From Acinetobacter suaedae (GTDB taxonomy: Bacteria > Pseudomonadota > Gammaproteobacteria > Pseudomonadales > Moraxellaceae): a DNA stretch of 64,000 nt. Below the pieces are notes generated by a model. That model did no database searches, was not told the origin of the DNA, and saw only the letters and a list, made by a program, of their open reading frames with translations. The position numbers were made by a program, and so were the translations under genes. Below, one piece after another: positions 48,615 through 57,840 of the stretch (positions are counted from its first letter, which is position 1; every line of letters starts with the position of its first letter). Where the stretch lies: NCBI RefSeq assembly GCF_008630915.1, contig NZ_CP043909.1, positions 2,046,001-2,110,000 on the forward strand. Direction: 5' to 3'.

Positions 48615-48989
48615 AAATTAAAAAAAATGACAAAAAAAATAAAAAAAAGTGCAGTTAATTTGCTCACTTTTTCGCAGACAGTGGTATGATACGCGCCACG
48701 AAAGCTTTAACCCACTTACTCCTCGTATTTCACAGACAAAAAATCGTTAAACGAACTGTGCTTCTACTCTATAAGCGCATAGTTGGTTTTTTTGTTTTTG
48801 AAAGTAGGCTGTAACAAATATTTAACTATTGTTACGCTTATTTTTTACACAATTCGAGGATTTGTGGCAAGCTAATAGTCCCTTTGTTTTAGAGTCACTG
48901 TTTTAGGATCTAAAACAGGACTCAATAATTTAGACCACATTTATATATCACTTTACCCAAGTGATATTTGATTTTTCGGATTAACACGC
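48615..48989 (+). promoter_or_regulatory. fis promoter and long structured leader
   Basis: This 375-bp gap has a -10 TATGAT at 48685-48690 followed by a GC-rich discriminator (ACGCGCC), a feature of stringently controlled promoters; the -35 TTGCTC is 19 bases upstream and imperfect. The inferred leader is about 290 nt and folds repeatedly: a terminator-like stem (48754-48784), GTAACAA/TTGTTAC (48811-48817, 48829-48835) and a 14-bp hairpin (48892-48923). The structures are seen; the transcription start is inferred. Confidence 0.55.
48697..48798 (+). ncRNA. Candidate small RNA or attenuated leader upstream of fis
   Basis: The promoter-like TATGAT is followed after about 60 nt by the stem AACTGTGC/GCATAGTT (48754-48761, 48777-48784, one G-U). 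A G-G mismatch separates an outer AAAC/GTTT extension, then a T-rich run reaches about 48799. This is the shape of a rho-independent terminator, so a discrete transcript of about 100 nt is possible. No Rfam family is recognised. Confidence 0.3.
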
Positions 48990-49259
48990 ATGAATAGCAA
49001 ATCTCCTATTTTTACGGCTCAATCTGATGTCGCTCTTCGCATCCACGTAGATCGCGCAGTTCGTCATTATTTTGCACAATTGCAAGGTGAGCAACCATCT
49101 CAAGTGTATGACATGGTTCTAGCAGAAATGGAGAAACCTCTTTTGTCTGTGGTCTTAGAATATACTCGTGGCAACCAAACGCGTGCTGCTGAGATTCTAG
49201 GTCTTAACCGTGGAACTTTACGTAAAAAGTTAAAAGCTCACGGTTTAATGAGTGAATAA
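48990..49259 (+). CDS. fis: Fis-family DNA-binding protein (factor for inversion stimulation)
   Basis: An 89-residue Fis: N-terminal arm, dimerising helices ('[20 protein letters not shown]') and C-terminal helix-turn-helix ('[20 protein letters not shown]'). Fis bends DNA and adjusts rRNA, recombination and replication. Unlike enterobacteria, no dusB gene precedes it; it follows prmA-DUF3426 and has its own strong-looking promoter and a long leader. A terminator follows, with purH 82 bp downstream. Confidence 0.95.
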   Translation: MNSKSPIFTAQSDVALRIHVDRAVRHYFAQLQGEQPSQVYDMVLAEMEKPLLSVVLEYTRGNQTRAAEILGLNRGTLRKKLKAHGLMSE

Positions 49260-49263
49260 TTGA

Positions 49264-49294
49264 TAAAATGCTCACGTTCTCGTGGGCATTTTTT
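49264..49294 (+). terminator. Terminator after fis
   Basis: An AAAATGCTCACG/CGTGGGCATTTT stem (one G-T) with a four-base loop and T-run, a few bases after the fis stop. Confidence 0.9.
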
Positions 49295-49341
49295 ATGCCT
49301 ATTTGTTTTAATCTGTAGACTTCAAACTGTTGACTTAAATC

Positions 49342-50916
49342 ATGACTATCAAACGTGCGTTAATCTCTGTTTCAGACAAAACTGGAATCGTTGAATTTGC
49401 TCAAAATCTTGCAGCTCTCGGGGTAGAAATTTTATCTACAGGCGGTACTTATAAGTTGCTTAAAGACAACAATATCGCTGTCGTAGAAGTTTCTGAACAT
49501 ACAGGTTTTCCTGAAATGATGGATGGTCGTGTAAAAACACTTCATCCAAAAATTCATGGTGGCATCTTAGCTCGTCGTGGTCTGGACGAAGCTGTTATGC
49601 AAGAACACAATATTGATCCAATTGATCTGGTGATTGTGAACCTTTATCCATTTGCTGAAACTGTAGCGAAGCCAAATTGCTCTCTTGCTGATGCGATTGA
49701 AAATATCGATATCGGTGGCCCAACCATGGTTCGTGCAGCAGCAAAAAACCATGCTTCTGTGGGTATTATTGTCAATGCATCTGACTATGACACTGTTGTT
49801 GCTGAATTAAAGCAAAATGGTTCACTCTCTTACGAGACTCGTTTCGATTTAGCAGTAAAAGCATTTGAACACACAGCTCAGTATGATGGCATGATCGCTT
49901 CTTATTTAGGTGCACGTGTAGGTAAAGCTGAAGGCGAAGCAGATTTATTCCCTCGTACATTCAATACGCAGTTAAATAAAGCACAAGATTTACGTTACGG
50001 TGAAAACCCACACCAAAATGCTGCATTTTATGTAGAAGCAAATGCTAAAGAAGCGTCAGTTTCTACTGCGAAACAATTACAAGGTAAAGAGCTTTCTTAT
50101 AACAACATCGCCGATACTGATGCTGCACTTGAGTGTGTTAAATCATTTGCAAAACCTGCATGCGTTATCGTTAAACATGCGAATCCTTGTGGTGTTGCCG
50201 TTTCTTTAGATGGCATTAAAGCTGCTTATGATCTTGCTTATGCAACTGATCCAGAGTCTGCATTTGGCGGCATCATTGCATTTAACCGTGAGTTAGATGT
50301 AGAAACTGCTCAAGCAATTGTCGATCGTCAATTCGTTGAGGTAATCATTGCACCAAGCATTGCTGATGGTGTACTTGAAGTTACAGGCGCAAAGAAAAAT
50401 GTACGCGTCATGGTGTGCGGTGAATTACCTGCAATTGATGCACGTGCTCCACAACTTGATTATAAACGTGTTAACGGCGGCTTACTTGTTCAAGATCAAG
50501 ATTTGGGCATGATCACTAAAGATGACCTAAAGGTTGTGACCAAGCGTGCACCAACTGAACAAGAAATTGATGACATGATCTTTGCTTGGAAAGTTGCAAA
50601 ATACGTAAAATCAAATGCGATTGTATATGCAAAAAACCGTCAAACCATTGGTGTAGGCGCAGGTCAGATGAGTCGTGTGAACTCTGCTCGTATTGCGGCG
50701 ATCAAAGCTGAACATGCTGGTTTAGTCGTTGAAGGTGCAGTGATGGCATCTGATGCGTTCTTCCCATTCCGTGATGGTATTGATAACGCTGCTAAAGCTG
50801 GTATCAAATGTATCATTCAACCGGGTGGTTCTATGCGCGACGAAGAAACAATTGCAGCAGCGGATGAAGCTGGTATTGCAATGGTCTTCACGGGTATGCG
50901 TCATTTCCGTCACTAA
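49342..50916 (+). CDS. purH: Bifunctional AICAR transformylase/IMP cyclohydrolase
   Basis: A 524-residue enzyme for the last two steps of IMP synthesis. The N-terminal IMP cyclohydrolase (about 1-195) has '[18 protein letters not shown]' and '[18 protein letters not shown]'. The C-terminal transformylase has '[14 protein letters not shown]', '[12 protein letters not shown]' and '[16 protein letters not shown]'. It ends '[14 protein letters not shown]' as in the family. purD follows 105 bp downstream; a terminator-like hairpin intervenes. Confidence 0.98.
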   Translation: MTIKRALISVSDKTGIVEFAQNLAALGVEILSTGGTYKLLKDNNIAVVEVSEHTGFPEMMDGRVKTLHPKIHGGILARRGLDEAVMQEHNIDPIDLVIVNLYPFAETVAKPNCSLADAIENIDIGGPTMVRAAAKNHASVGIIVNASDYDTVVAELKQNGSLSYETRFDLAVKAFEHTAQYDGMIASYLGARVGKAEGEADLFPRTFNTQLNKAQDLRYGENPHQNAAFYVEANAKEASVSTAKQLQGKELSYNNIADTDAALECVKSFAKPACVIVKHANPCGVAVSLDGIKAAYDLAYATDPESAFGGIIAFNRELDVETAQAIVDRQFVEVIIAPSIADGVLEVTGAKKNVRVMVCGELPAIDARAPQLDYKRVNGGLLVQDQDLGMITKDDLKVVTKRAPTEQEIDDMIFAWKVAKYVKSNAIVYAKNRQTIGVGAGQMSRVNSARIAAIKAEHAGLVVEGAVMASDAFFPFRDGIDNAAKAGIKCIIQPGGSMRDEETIAAADEAGIAMVFTGMRHFRH

Positions 50917-50925
50917 TAGATTTTA

Positions 50926-50972
50926 AAAATCCCTCTTGCGATGTTTTAGTTGCATCTCAAGGGGGAATTTTC
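50926..50972 (+). terminator. Terminator between purH and purD
   Basis: A stem of AAAAATCCCTCTTG with CAAGGGGGAATTTT, separated by about 17 bases and followed by T-rich sequence, 10 bp after purH. Confidence 0.75.
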
Positions 50973-51021
50973 TATTTTTAGTGGATGTACTAGAGATACT
51001 TAAAAAGGAAATAACTTAATA

Positions 51022-52308
51022 ATGAATATTTTAGTATTAGGTAGCGGTGGCCGTGAACATGCACTTGCATGGAAAATCGCACAAGATGAAAAAGTTGCTA
51101 AAGTCTTTGTCGCACCTGGCAATGCGGGTACAGCAACTGAAGACAAATGTGAAAATATTGACCTCGATATTTTAGACAACCCTGCAATTATTGCATTTGC
51201 AAAAGCAAATGATGTTGCGCTTGTTATCGTTGGGCCAGAAGCACCATTAGTCAATGGTGTCGTTGATGCTGCACGTGAAGCAGGTCTAAAAATCTGGGGA
51301 CCAACTCAATATGCGGCTCAACTTGAAGGTTCAAAAGCATTCGCTAAGCATTTCTTAAAACGCCATAACATTCCTACAGCTTTCTATGACGTATTTACTG
51401 AAGTTGATGCTGCAAAAGCTTATGTTGAGAAAAATGGCGCTCCGATTGTAATTAAAGCTGACGGCTTAGCAGCGGGTAAAGGCGTTATCGTTGCGATGAC
51501 CAACCAAGAAGCTTTTGATGCGATTGATGACATGTTGGCGGGCAACAAGTTCGGTGATGCTGGGTCACGTGTTGTGATTGAGCAATTCTTAGCTGGCGAA
51601 GAAGCAAGCTTTATTTGCATGATTGATGGTAAAAATATTTTACCAATGGCAACTTCTCAAGACCACAAACGCATCTTTGAAGGCGACCAAGGTCCAAATA
51701 CTGGTGGTATGGGTGCTTACTCTCCTGCCCCAGTCGTTACAGCAGAAGTTTTTGAACGCGTCATGAATGAAGTGATGCGCCCGACAGTTGATGGTATGGC
51801 AGCAGATGGTCATGTCTACACGGGCTTCTTATATGCTGGTTTGATGATTGATGATCAAGGTCAACCACGTGTGATCGAATTCAACTGTCGTTTTGGTGAT
51901 CCAGAAACACAGCCTATTATGATGCGTTTGAAATCATCTCTCGTTGATCTGGTTGAGGCTGGCATTGAAGGTAACTTACCAAGCGAAGCTGAATGGGATG
52001 AGCGCAAATCTATTGGTATCGTTCTTGCTGCCGAAGGCTATCCTGAAACTGTTCGTAAAGGTGATGTCATTTCGGGTATCGGTCAATCACCTGAAGACAC
52101 CAAAATCTTTCATGCTGGCACAGCCATGACTGATGATGGTCATATTGTTACAGCTGGTGGTCGCGTCCTCTGTGTAACAGCATTAGGTGATACTGTACTG
52201 GAAGCTCAGATCAATGCATTAGAAGTATGTGGCCAAGTGACATTCACAGGTATGCAATATCGTAGTGATATTGGTTATCGTGCAATTGCTCGCGAAAAAG
52301 CTGAATAA
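51022..52308 (+). CDS. purD: Phosphoribosylamine-glycine ligase
   Basis: A 428-residue ATP-grasp ligase making GAR from phosphoribosylamine and glycine. Landmarks are 'ILVLGSGGREHALAWKIAQ' at the N-terminus, 'IVIKADGLAAGKGVIVAM' in the ATP-grasp part, and 'FNCRFGDPETQPIMMRL' carrying the metal-binding acid. The full family length is present and a clear terminator follows. It pairs with purH in the purine pathway. Confidence 0.98.
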   Translation: MNILVLGSGGREHALAWKIAQDEKVAKVFVAPGNAGTATEDKCENIDLDILDNPAIIAFAKANDVALVIVGPEAPLVNGVVDAAREAGLKIWGPTQYAAQLEGSKAFAKHFLKRHNIPTAFYDVFTEVDAAKAYVEKNGAPIVIKADGLAAGKGVIVAMTNQEAFDAIDDMLAGNKFGDAGSRVVIEQFLAGEEASFICMIDGKNILPMATSQDHKRIFEGDQGPNTGGMGAYSPAPVVTAEVFERVMNEVMRPTVDGMAADGHVYTGFLYAGLMIDDQGQPRVIEFNCRFGDPETQPIMMRLKSSLVDLVEAGIEGNLPSEAEWDERKSIGIVLAAEGYPETVRKGDVISGIGQSPEDTKIFHAGTAMTDDGHIVTAGGRVLCVTALGDTVLEAQINALEVCGQVTFTGMQYRSDIGYRAIAREKAE

Positions 52309-52318
52309 TTTTATTGTG

Positions 52319-52349
52319 AATAAAGCCTTCTTCGGAAGGCTTTTTTATT
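52319..52349 (+). terminator. Terminator after purD
   Basis: An AATAAAGCCTTC/GAAGGCTTTTTTATT stem with a TTCG tetraloop and T-run. Confidence 0.95.
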
Positions 52350-52910
52350 CCTGAAACGCTATCAATTTACATTCTTTATTCAATTTGAATATATAGAGTT
52401 CAGAAAAATATATATTATTTATTTCACCAAAATCACCAATCAAACATTTGCAAAAATCTATAAAACTATCATTAATTTACATTTACTATGCACATAATTT
52501 CTTTAGATAATCAGATGCTTATACTCTTGAGTATCATGCAGACCACTATAACCCTTATCAAAATATTGCTATGATTGGCACAATTTTAGATGTTGTTTTT
52601 ATGTTAAAGATATATGCTTTTTCATGATTATCAAATGATTAAGCTATTTTGTCCAATCAACAGAAACCAACAGCTAGACCAATATTTGGTTTGAAAAGAT
52701 GTGAATGGATGTCTGCATTATTTATTGGTTCCAAATAAGCACATGAATGTTCACTTATTTTTCTTAAAATCATGGAATCATAATGGCAAATACCCAAGAA
52801 ATAATTCATGTGATTATTTTTTGTATAAAGCCAATTTGCATCCTCAAAGCGATTACATCAATGCGAGAATAACATTACTTTCTCAGCATTATTTTGGTTA
52901 GGATTTCCAC
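52350..52910. other. 561-bp AT-rich region without a supported gene
   Basis: No frame here has both a ribosome-binding site and protein-like composition. The longest (GTG at 52701, 66 residues) lacks a Shine-Dalgarno and reads as chance translation. The metQ promoter probably lies here; a -10-like TATGAT occurs near 52569-52574 but no spaced -35 is convincing. No riboswitch or long inverted repeat was seen. Confidence 0.5.
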
Positions 52911-53783
52911 ATGAAAAAGCTGATTAGCCTTTTTTTAAGTGTATCAGTGTTGTTGCTTGCGGCATGCAGCAAACAGCCAGATAACACTGCTGAACAGAAC
53001 AAAGATGCAGGCGCATTAGAAACTGTCGTTATTGCTTCTACAGGTTCTGATGCTGATATTTGGCGTCACATTGCAAGCTTGCCTGAAACCCAAGCTGCTG
53101 GACTAAAACTTCAAATTAAAAATTTTACTGACTATGTTGCAATGAATACTGCTGTTGCAAATAAAGAAGTCGATTTGAATGCATTTCAATCCTATGCATA
53201 TCTCGTTGCATTCAATGCAGCAAATAAAGACAAAATTGCGCCAGTCTCTACAACTTATTTAGAACCAATGGGAATCTACTCAAGCAAGGTAAAAAAAGTT
53301 GAAGAGTTTGCCAATGGTGCAACGATTGCAATCCCTAACGATGGGGCAAATGAATCTCGTGCTTTATTACTTTTACAAAGCGCGGGTTTAATTAAATTAA
53401 AAGCTGACTTTGATCCTGTAAAAGGAACACCAGCTGATGTGATTGAAAACCCAAAGAACATTGTGATCAAACCAATTCAAATGGCAACAGCTGTACGTGT
53501 TAAAGATGAGGTTGATGCGATTTTATTGGGTAATACCCTTGCAATGGAAGGTGGTCTAAACGTTCTTAAAGATGCAATCTTCTACGAACCAATTGATCAA
53601 AGCACCAAGTTAAACGTCAATGTTCTAGCAACGGCTGAATCTCGCAAAGATGATCCTGTTTTACAAAAAGTCGGTGCGCTTTATCACACTGATGCAGTAA
53701 AACAATATGTACAAGATCATTTTGCTGGTACAAAAGTTGATGTAAATAAACCAATCAGCTATCTCACTGAAGAGAATCCGTAA
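52911..53783 (+). CDS. metQ: D-methionine-binding lipoprotein MetQ/NlpA family
   Basis: A 290-residue periplasmic substrate-binding lipoprotein, lipobox LAAC (Cys19). NlpA-family landmarks are 'KNFTDYVAMNTAVANKEVDL', 'NAFQSYAYL' and 'IAIPNDGANESRALLLLQSA'. It delivers methionine to MetNI. The gene is upstream of metNI and separated from it by a terminator hairpin, in contrast to the metNIQ order of E. coli. This separation lets the binding protein be made in excess. Confidence 0.95.
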   Translation: MKKLISLFLSVSVLLLAACSKQPDNTAEQNKDAGALETVVIASTGSDADIWRHIASLPETQAAGLKLQIKNFTDYVAMNTAVANKEVDLNAFQSYAYLVAFNAANKDKIAPVSTTYLEPMGIYSSKVKKVEEFANGATIAIPNDGANESRALLLLQSAGLIKLKADFDPVKGTPADVIENPKNIVIKPIQMATAVRVKDEVDAILLGNTLAMEGGLNVLKDAIFYEPIDQSTKLNVNVLATAESRKDDPVLQKVGALYHTDAVKQYVQDHFAGTKVDVNKPISYLTEENP

Positions 53784-53798
53784 TATACTTTTCTCAAC

Positions 53799-53830
53799 AA
53801 AACAGGCAAAGTGATTTTGCCTGTTTTTCT
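53799..53830 (+). terminator. Terminator hairpin between metQ and metN
   Basis: An AAAACAGGCAAA/TTTGCCTGTTTT stem with a short loop and T-run, 16 bp after the metQ stop. It may be partial, since metN starts only 22 bp downstream. Confidence 0.85.
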
Positions 53831-53851
53831 TTTCTGCTTAGTATTGACGAT

Positions 53852-54877
53852 ATGATCCAATTTAAAAATATTTCCAAACACTATCAGCTCAAAGGTCAAA
53901 CGATCACTGCGCTGGATCAAATCAACTTAGAGATCCCTGATGGCAGCATTTTTGGCATTATCGGTTATAGTGGTGCAGGTAAAAGTACCTTAATCCGTTT
54001 GATTAATTTACTGGAGCGTCCGACCCACGGACAAGTGATGATTAATCAAAAAGACTTTACTGCAATGGATGCGCGTACACTTCGTCGAGAACGTGCAAAT
54101 ATTGGCATGATTTTTCAGCACTTTAACTTATTGCAAACCAAAACAGTGGCTGAAAATATTGAAATGCCACTTAAACTATTAGGTCATAGCAAAGTCGAAC
54201 GTGAAAAACGTCTTGCAGAGTTGCTGGATTTTATTGACCTTAAACATAAAAAAGATGCTTATCCAGATGAGCTTTCAGGCGGCCAAAAGCAACGTGTAGG
54301 TATTGCGCGTGCGCTTGCGAATCATCCTAAAATTTTGCTATGTGATGAGGCAACGTCTGCACTGGACCCTCAAACCACACAATCCGTTTTAGCATTATTA
54401 AAGAAAATTAATCAAGAACAGAACATCACCATTGTGATGGTTACTCATGAAATGGATGTGATTGAATCTATCTGTGACTATGTCGCAGTCATGGAAGCTG
54501 GCAAAGTCATTGAGACAGGTCGCACCTTAGATATATTCAGTCAACCACAACACCCAACAACCAAGACATTTATCCAAACAGTATTGCAGCAACAATTGCC
54601 GATCAATATCTTGAATAATCTTGAACACAAACATCATAACAGTATCTATAATCTGCAATTCTTAGGAACATCAGCCCAAGAAACCGTTATTCAATCCGTA
54701 ATTAAGCAATTTGATATTAGTTTAAATATTTTATTTGCCAACATGACTGAGATTAATGGCACTGTTATCGGTCAAATGTTTATCCAACTTTTAGGCGACC
54801 CAACGATTATTCAGGAAGCGATTCAATTCCTAGAAAGTCAGGGTGTCAAAGTTGAACAGTCAGGAGTAAGCCAATGA
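53852..54877 (+). CDS. metN: Methionine ABC transporter ATP-binding protein
   Basis: A 341-residue ATPase of the methionine importer. Walker A GYSGAGKST (Lys44), Q-loop 'IGMIFQHFNLLQT', signature 'LSGGQKQRVGIARALA' and Walker B 'ILLCDEATSALDPQ' are intact. The C-terminal NIL regulatory domain (about 265-340), which binds methionine for trans-inhibition, is present. It overlaps metI by 4 bp (ATGA). Confidence 0.97.
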   Translation: MIQFKNISKHYQLKGQTITALDQINLEIPDGSIFGIIGYSGAGKSTLIRLINLLERPTHGQVMINQKDFTAMDARTLRRERANIGMIFQHFNLLQTKTVAENIEMPLKLLGHSKVEREKRLAELLDFIDLKHKKDAYPDELSGGQKQRVGIARALANHPKILLCDEATSALDPQTTQSVLALLKKINQEQNITIVMVTHEMDVIESICDYVAVMEAGKVIETGRTLDIFSQPQHPTTKTFIQTVLQQQLPINILNNLEHKHHNSIYNLQFLGTSAQETVIQSVIKQFDISLNILFANMTEINGTVIGQMFIQLLGDPTIIQEAIQFLESQGVKVEQSGVSQ

Positions 54878-55569
54878 GAGATTTAATTGTGCAATGGCTG
54901 ACTGAAATCACAGCTCCATTTTGGCAAAGTTCATTATCCATTGATCAATTTGTAACGGCACTGGAAGAAACCTTACAGATGGTATTCTTTGCATTGCTAT
55001 TTGGATGCATTTGGGGATTTATTCAAGGTATTACTTTGGTAGTCACACGTAATGGTGGGATTTTACAAAACCGTGCGATTTACTATGCGCTGAACCCAAT
55101 CGTGAATGCTCTACGTTCAATCCCATTTATCATTTTATTAATCGCCGTCATTCCATTTACAAAACTTTTGGTTGGTACATCAATCGGAACATGGGCTGCT
55201 ATCGTTCCATTAACCATTTATGTCGGTCCTTATCTTGGTCGACTCATCGAAACTTCTTTACTTGAAGTAAATGAAGGTATTATTGAGTCTGCACAAGCAA
55301 TGGGTGCGAGTCCTTGGCAAATTGTATTCAAATTTATCGTGCCTGAAGCACGTAGCTCTCTTATTCTCAATCTCACCACTGGTACCATTTCATTGATTGG
55401 TGCAACAGCGATGGCAGGTGCTGTAGGTGCAGGTGGAATCGGTGATCTTGCTATTTCCTATGGCTATCAGCGTTTCGATAGTAGTGTTGTCATCTTGACC
55501 GTTATCGTACTTTTATTATTGGTTCAGTTTGTACAATCATTTGGAGAATGGTTAGCAAAACTACGCTAA
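54874..55569 (+). CDS. metI: Methionine ABC transporter permease
   Basis: A 231-residue inner-membrane permease with five or six helices. The EAA loop 'ESAQAMGASPWQIVFKFIVP' that contacts MetN is at about 150-170. 'RNGGILQNRAIYYALNPIVN' and 'LRSIPFIILLIAVIPFT' are typical of MetI. The start overlaps the metN stop by 4 bp, so translation is coupled. A terminator follows. Confidence 0.96.
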   Translation: MRDLIVQWLTEITAPFWQSSLSIDQFVTALEETLQMVFFALLFGCIWGFIQGITLVVTRNGGILQNRAIYYALNPIVNALRSIPFIILLIAVIPFTKLLVGTSIGTWAAIVPLTIYVGPYLGRLIETSLLEVNEGIIESAQAMGASPWQIVFKFIVPEARSSLILNLTTGTISLIGATAMAGAVGAGGIGDLAISYGYQRFDSSVVILTVIVLLLLVQFVQSFGEWLAKLR

Positions 55570-55580
55570 ACGCCCAATTC

Positions 55581-55609
55581 AATGCTCTCCTCGCGAGAGC
55601 ATTTTTTCT
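55581..55609. terminator. Terminator between metI and the HDAC-family gene
   Basis: An AATGCTCTC/GAGAGCATT stem with a short loop and T-run lies between convergent genes. Confidence 0.85.
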
Positions 55610-55618
55610 ATAGCTAGG

Positions 55619-56491
55619 CTAAACCTCAGCAAAATAAATTTGATGCGCTGCTTTGAATGTATTGACATGCAAAGGAACCAAATCCTCCAAAGGTTGATAG
55701 CCACCAGCCAGAACAAAAAGCAAAGGAATTTTCATTTTCTTTGCCATCTCAAACACAATCCGATCACGTTCAAATAAGAGCGCTGTTGTAAACCATTTTG
55801 ATCCATATTTATCATGTTGATGACAATCCATGCCCGCTTGGTAAACGATAAGATCAGCATCCCAACGTGATGCATATTGAAAAGCTTCTAAAATCGCTTC
55901 TCGATACAAATCAAAGTTACCTTGCTTTGGATGAATATAGCGAGTCAAACTACGCTCCCCCGCCTTGCAACCAAAGCGGATACCAAAAATGCCAAAATTA
56001 ATCAAATTCGGCATACGATTGGTGAAAATCGCAGTACCATCCCCACCATGCTGATCACAATCTAAAATAAAAATTCGTTTGTCCGGAAATTGTTTTGCAA
56101 TTAATGCCAAACCATTAAAGGTACAGTAAGCGGCCCCAGAATCATAACTCGCATGATGAAAACCTTGTGCGATATTAGCAGCGATTCCTTCTTTCAATGC
56201 GATCTCAGCACCGACCAATTGCCCTGCTTGTACCGACAAAATGGCATCACGTAGTTGTGGATTCCAAGGTTTAAATCCTTGTACAGTCGCGAAACTTGAA
56301 TCACCTGCAAAAAAGGCATCTACATATTGCGGGTTATGTAGTTTTTTCAAGATATCAATGTCTATAAGTCCAGGATCTATCAATTCAACCAACTGTTGCT
56401 GCTGTAGCACTTCAGCAACTGCAGTCAGTTTTTCCATACTATTGGTATGCGTTTGCGCATAATAGCGTGGCGAGTAGCAAGCTTTTAGCAT
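55619..56491 (-). CDS. Histone deacetylase family (arginase-fold) deacetylase
   Basis: A 290-residue bacterial class of the HDAC superfamily. Zinc ligands are all present: Asp146 and His148 in DCDQHGGDGT and Asp222 in 'AGMDCHQHDKYG'. The catalytic His pair is 'FHHASYD' (112-113) and the transition-state Tyr is 265 in 'LAGGYQPLE'. The second His of the usual His-His-Gly motif is Gly here. Family members act on acetyl-polyamines, acetoin-related or acyl-lysine substrates; this one is unassigned. Its start overlaps the end of the 328-residue gene by 7 bp, so they are coupled. Confidence 0.9.
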   Translation of the reverse strand: MLKACYSPRYYAQTHTNSMEKLTAVAEVLQQQQLVELIDPGLIDIDILKKLHNPQYVDAFFAGDSSFATVQGFKPWNPQLRDAILSVQAGQLVGAEIALKEGIAANIAQGFHHASYDSGAAYCTFNGLALIAKQFPDKRIFILDCDQHGGDGTAIFTNRMPNLINFGIFGIRFGCKAGERSLTRYIHPKQGNFDLYREAILEAFQYASRWDADLIVYQAGMDCHQHDKYGSKWFTTALLFERDRIVFEMAKKMKIPLLFVLAGGYQPLEDLVPLHVNTFKAAHQIYFAEV

Positions 56492-57471
56492 GGATTTCCT
56501 ACATAGATTTGATCTTGAGCAATTTCCATCAATTGACTCAATTCAGTCGTATCGGGTCGAAATAATCCATTATCAACTTGTTGTTTAAAATGATATCCGA
56601 ATGCACGCGCTCGATTTTCAGGAGAAACCGCCAGTGTCGTCAGTCGTAGAAACCAAAAACCTTTCATTGAAGAAATGGGGATCACATAACCTTTATATTG
56701 TTTGTTTTTATTCTTTTCTAGCGGCTCAATCTCATAGTTTGTAGAGAAAAGGCTCCCCGCTGGTAAACGCACACCATTCATAAGTAAAGGAACCAGACTG
56801 ATACAGGAATGATTGTCCCCCATATTCATCTTTTCCATCATAACTGGCTGATCATGCTCATCGACGAAAATATTAATTTCACCTTGTCTCAATAGACGAT
56901 GATGTGCAATTCTCAAGAAGAATTTTTCTGCCATCGGACACGAGCCAACCTTAGGTTTTTCCTCTAAAGCTTGGCATTCAATTATTTCAATATGTTGAAC
57001 ATCTTGAGGAAGGATAATATCCGCAAGTAACTGACAAATGAGTCTACTTTCTTCTCGCTCAGCATATTGATAAAGTGTTCTAAGTTTGGCTTGAAAATCA
57101 ACTTCCTGCTGTAAGTTCTGCGTATAACCATCATCTGGATTTAAACGTTTTAGGCTTTGCTGAACATCAACATGAATATCAAGATGCCGCCATGTTGTTA
57201 ACTCAAGCCCGTATGAGGCTGCCTGACTTAAAATATTTCTTAATCCTTTCGTATCGTAATCATCAAAAATACGTAAATCCTGAAACCCCAACGCATCACG
57301 CGGCTGTGATACAAACTCAGCGATTACCCGTGTTGCCTGCGTATATCCACAACCTCGACGTTCAGTTTGATGACTAAAATGTTCATTCAACATTTCGGTG
57401 AGTTTGGCAGATAGCGGATATAAATATTGCTTAAAAATACTGACCACTTCATGGTCTTTTAAATCCGACAT
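56485..57471 (-). CDS. Conserved hypothetical protein coupled to the HDAC-family gene
   Basis: A 328-residue soluble protein I do not recognise. It lacks signal peptide or membrane segments. The C-terminal half has 'FFLRIAHHRLLRQGEINIFV', 'MEKMNMGDNHSCISLVPLLM' and 'STNYEIEPLEKNKNKQYKGY', which look like an ordered enzyme or ligand-binding core. His-Arg and Cys residues at 41, 145, 168 and 178 are candidates for metal or thiol chemistry, but nothing matches a known motif. It overlaps the deacetylase by 7 bp, which suggests joint function. Confidence 0.85.
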   Translation of the reverse strand: MSDLKDHEVVSIFKQYLYPLSAKLTEMLNEHFSHQTERRGCGYTQATRVIAEFVSQPRDALGFQDLRIFDDYDTKGLRNILSQAASYGLELTTWRHLDIHVDVQQSLKRLNPDDGYTQNLQQEVDFQAKLRTLYQYAEREESRLICQLLADIILPQDVQHIEIIECQALEEKPKVGSCPMAEKFFLRIAHHRLLRQGEINIFVDEHDQPVMMEKMNMGDNHSCISLVPLLMNGVRLPAGSLFSTNYEIEPLEKNKNKQYKGYVIPISSMKGFWFLRLTTLAVSPENRARAFGYHFKQQVDNGLFRPDTTELSQLMEIAQDQIYVGNPC

Positions 57472-57840
57472 AGCACCCCCTCGCTTGTTCTTTATGATTT
57501 ATAAACTCATCGTCCTTTAATCAACCCTATGTATTTATATTGTTAAATCTAATCACGAAAATCATTTAGCATTTTTAAATAAAATATAAATCTAAAGATG
57601 AATATAAATCATTAACTTATAAAACTTTTATTTCATATTTATAGAAAACCGTCCCCTTGTCAATTATAAAGATTTTCACTTATTCTTGTCGTCACTATGT
57701 GTCCAAAACAGTCATCATCAAAACCTGCACTTATCCTTACTTTGCACGATGAGGTATTTACACTTACACTAGCAAAAGTTAATGATCTTCTATCATCTAA
57801 CTAGTAATAACCACATGAAACAATGATTTAGGACTCGGCT
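57472..57840. other. 369-bp divergent intergenic region
   Basis: AT-rich spacer between the HDAC operon and the glyoxalase II-like gene; both promoters should be here but no clear -35/-10 pair stands out. A 35-codon frame (57697-57804, beginning Met-Cys-Pro-Lys-Gln-Ser) lacks a ribosome-binding site. No other structure was seen. Confidence 0.5.

Noticed and set aside
52701..52901. 66-codon frame upstream of metQ starting with GTG
   Set aside because: No ribosome-binding site, composition typical of chance translation of AT-rich DNA.
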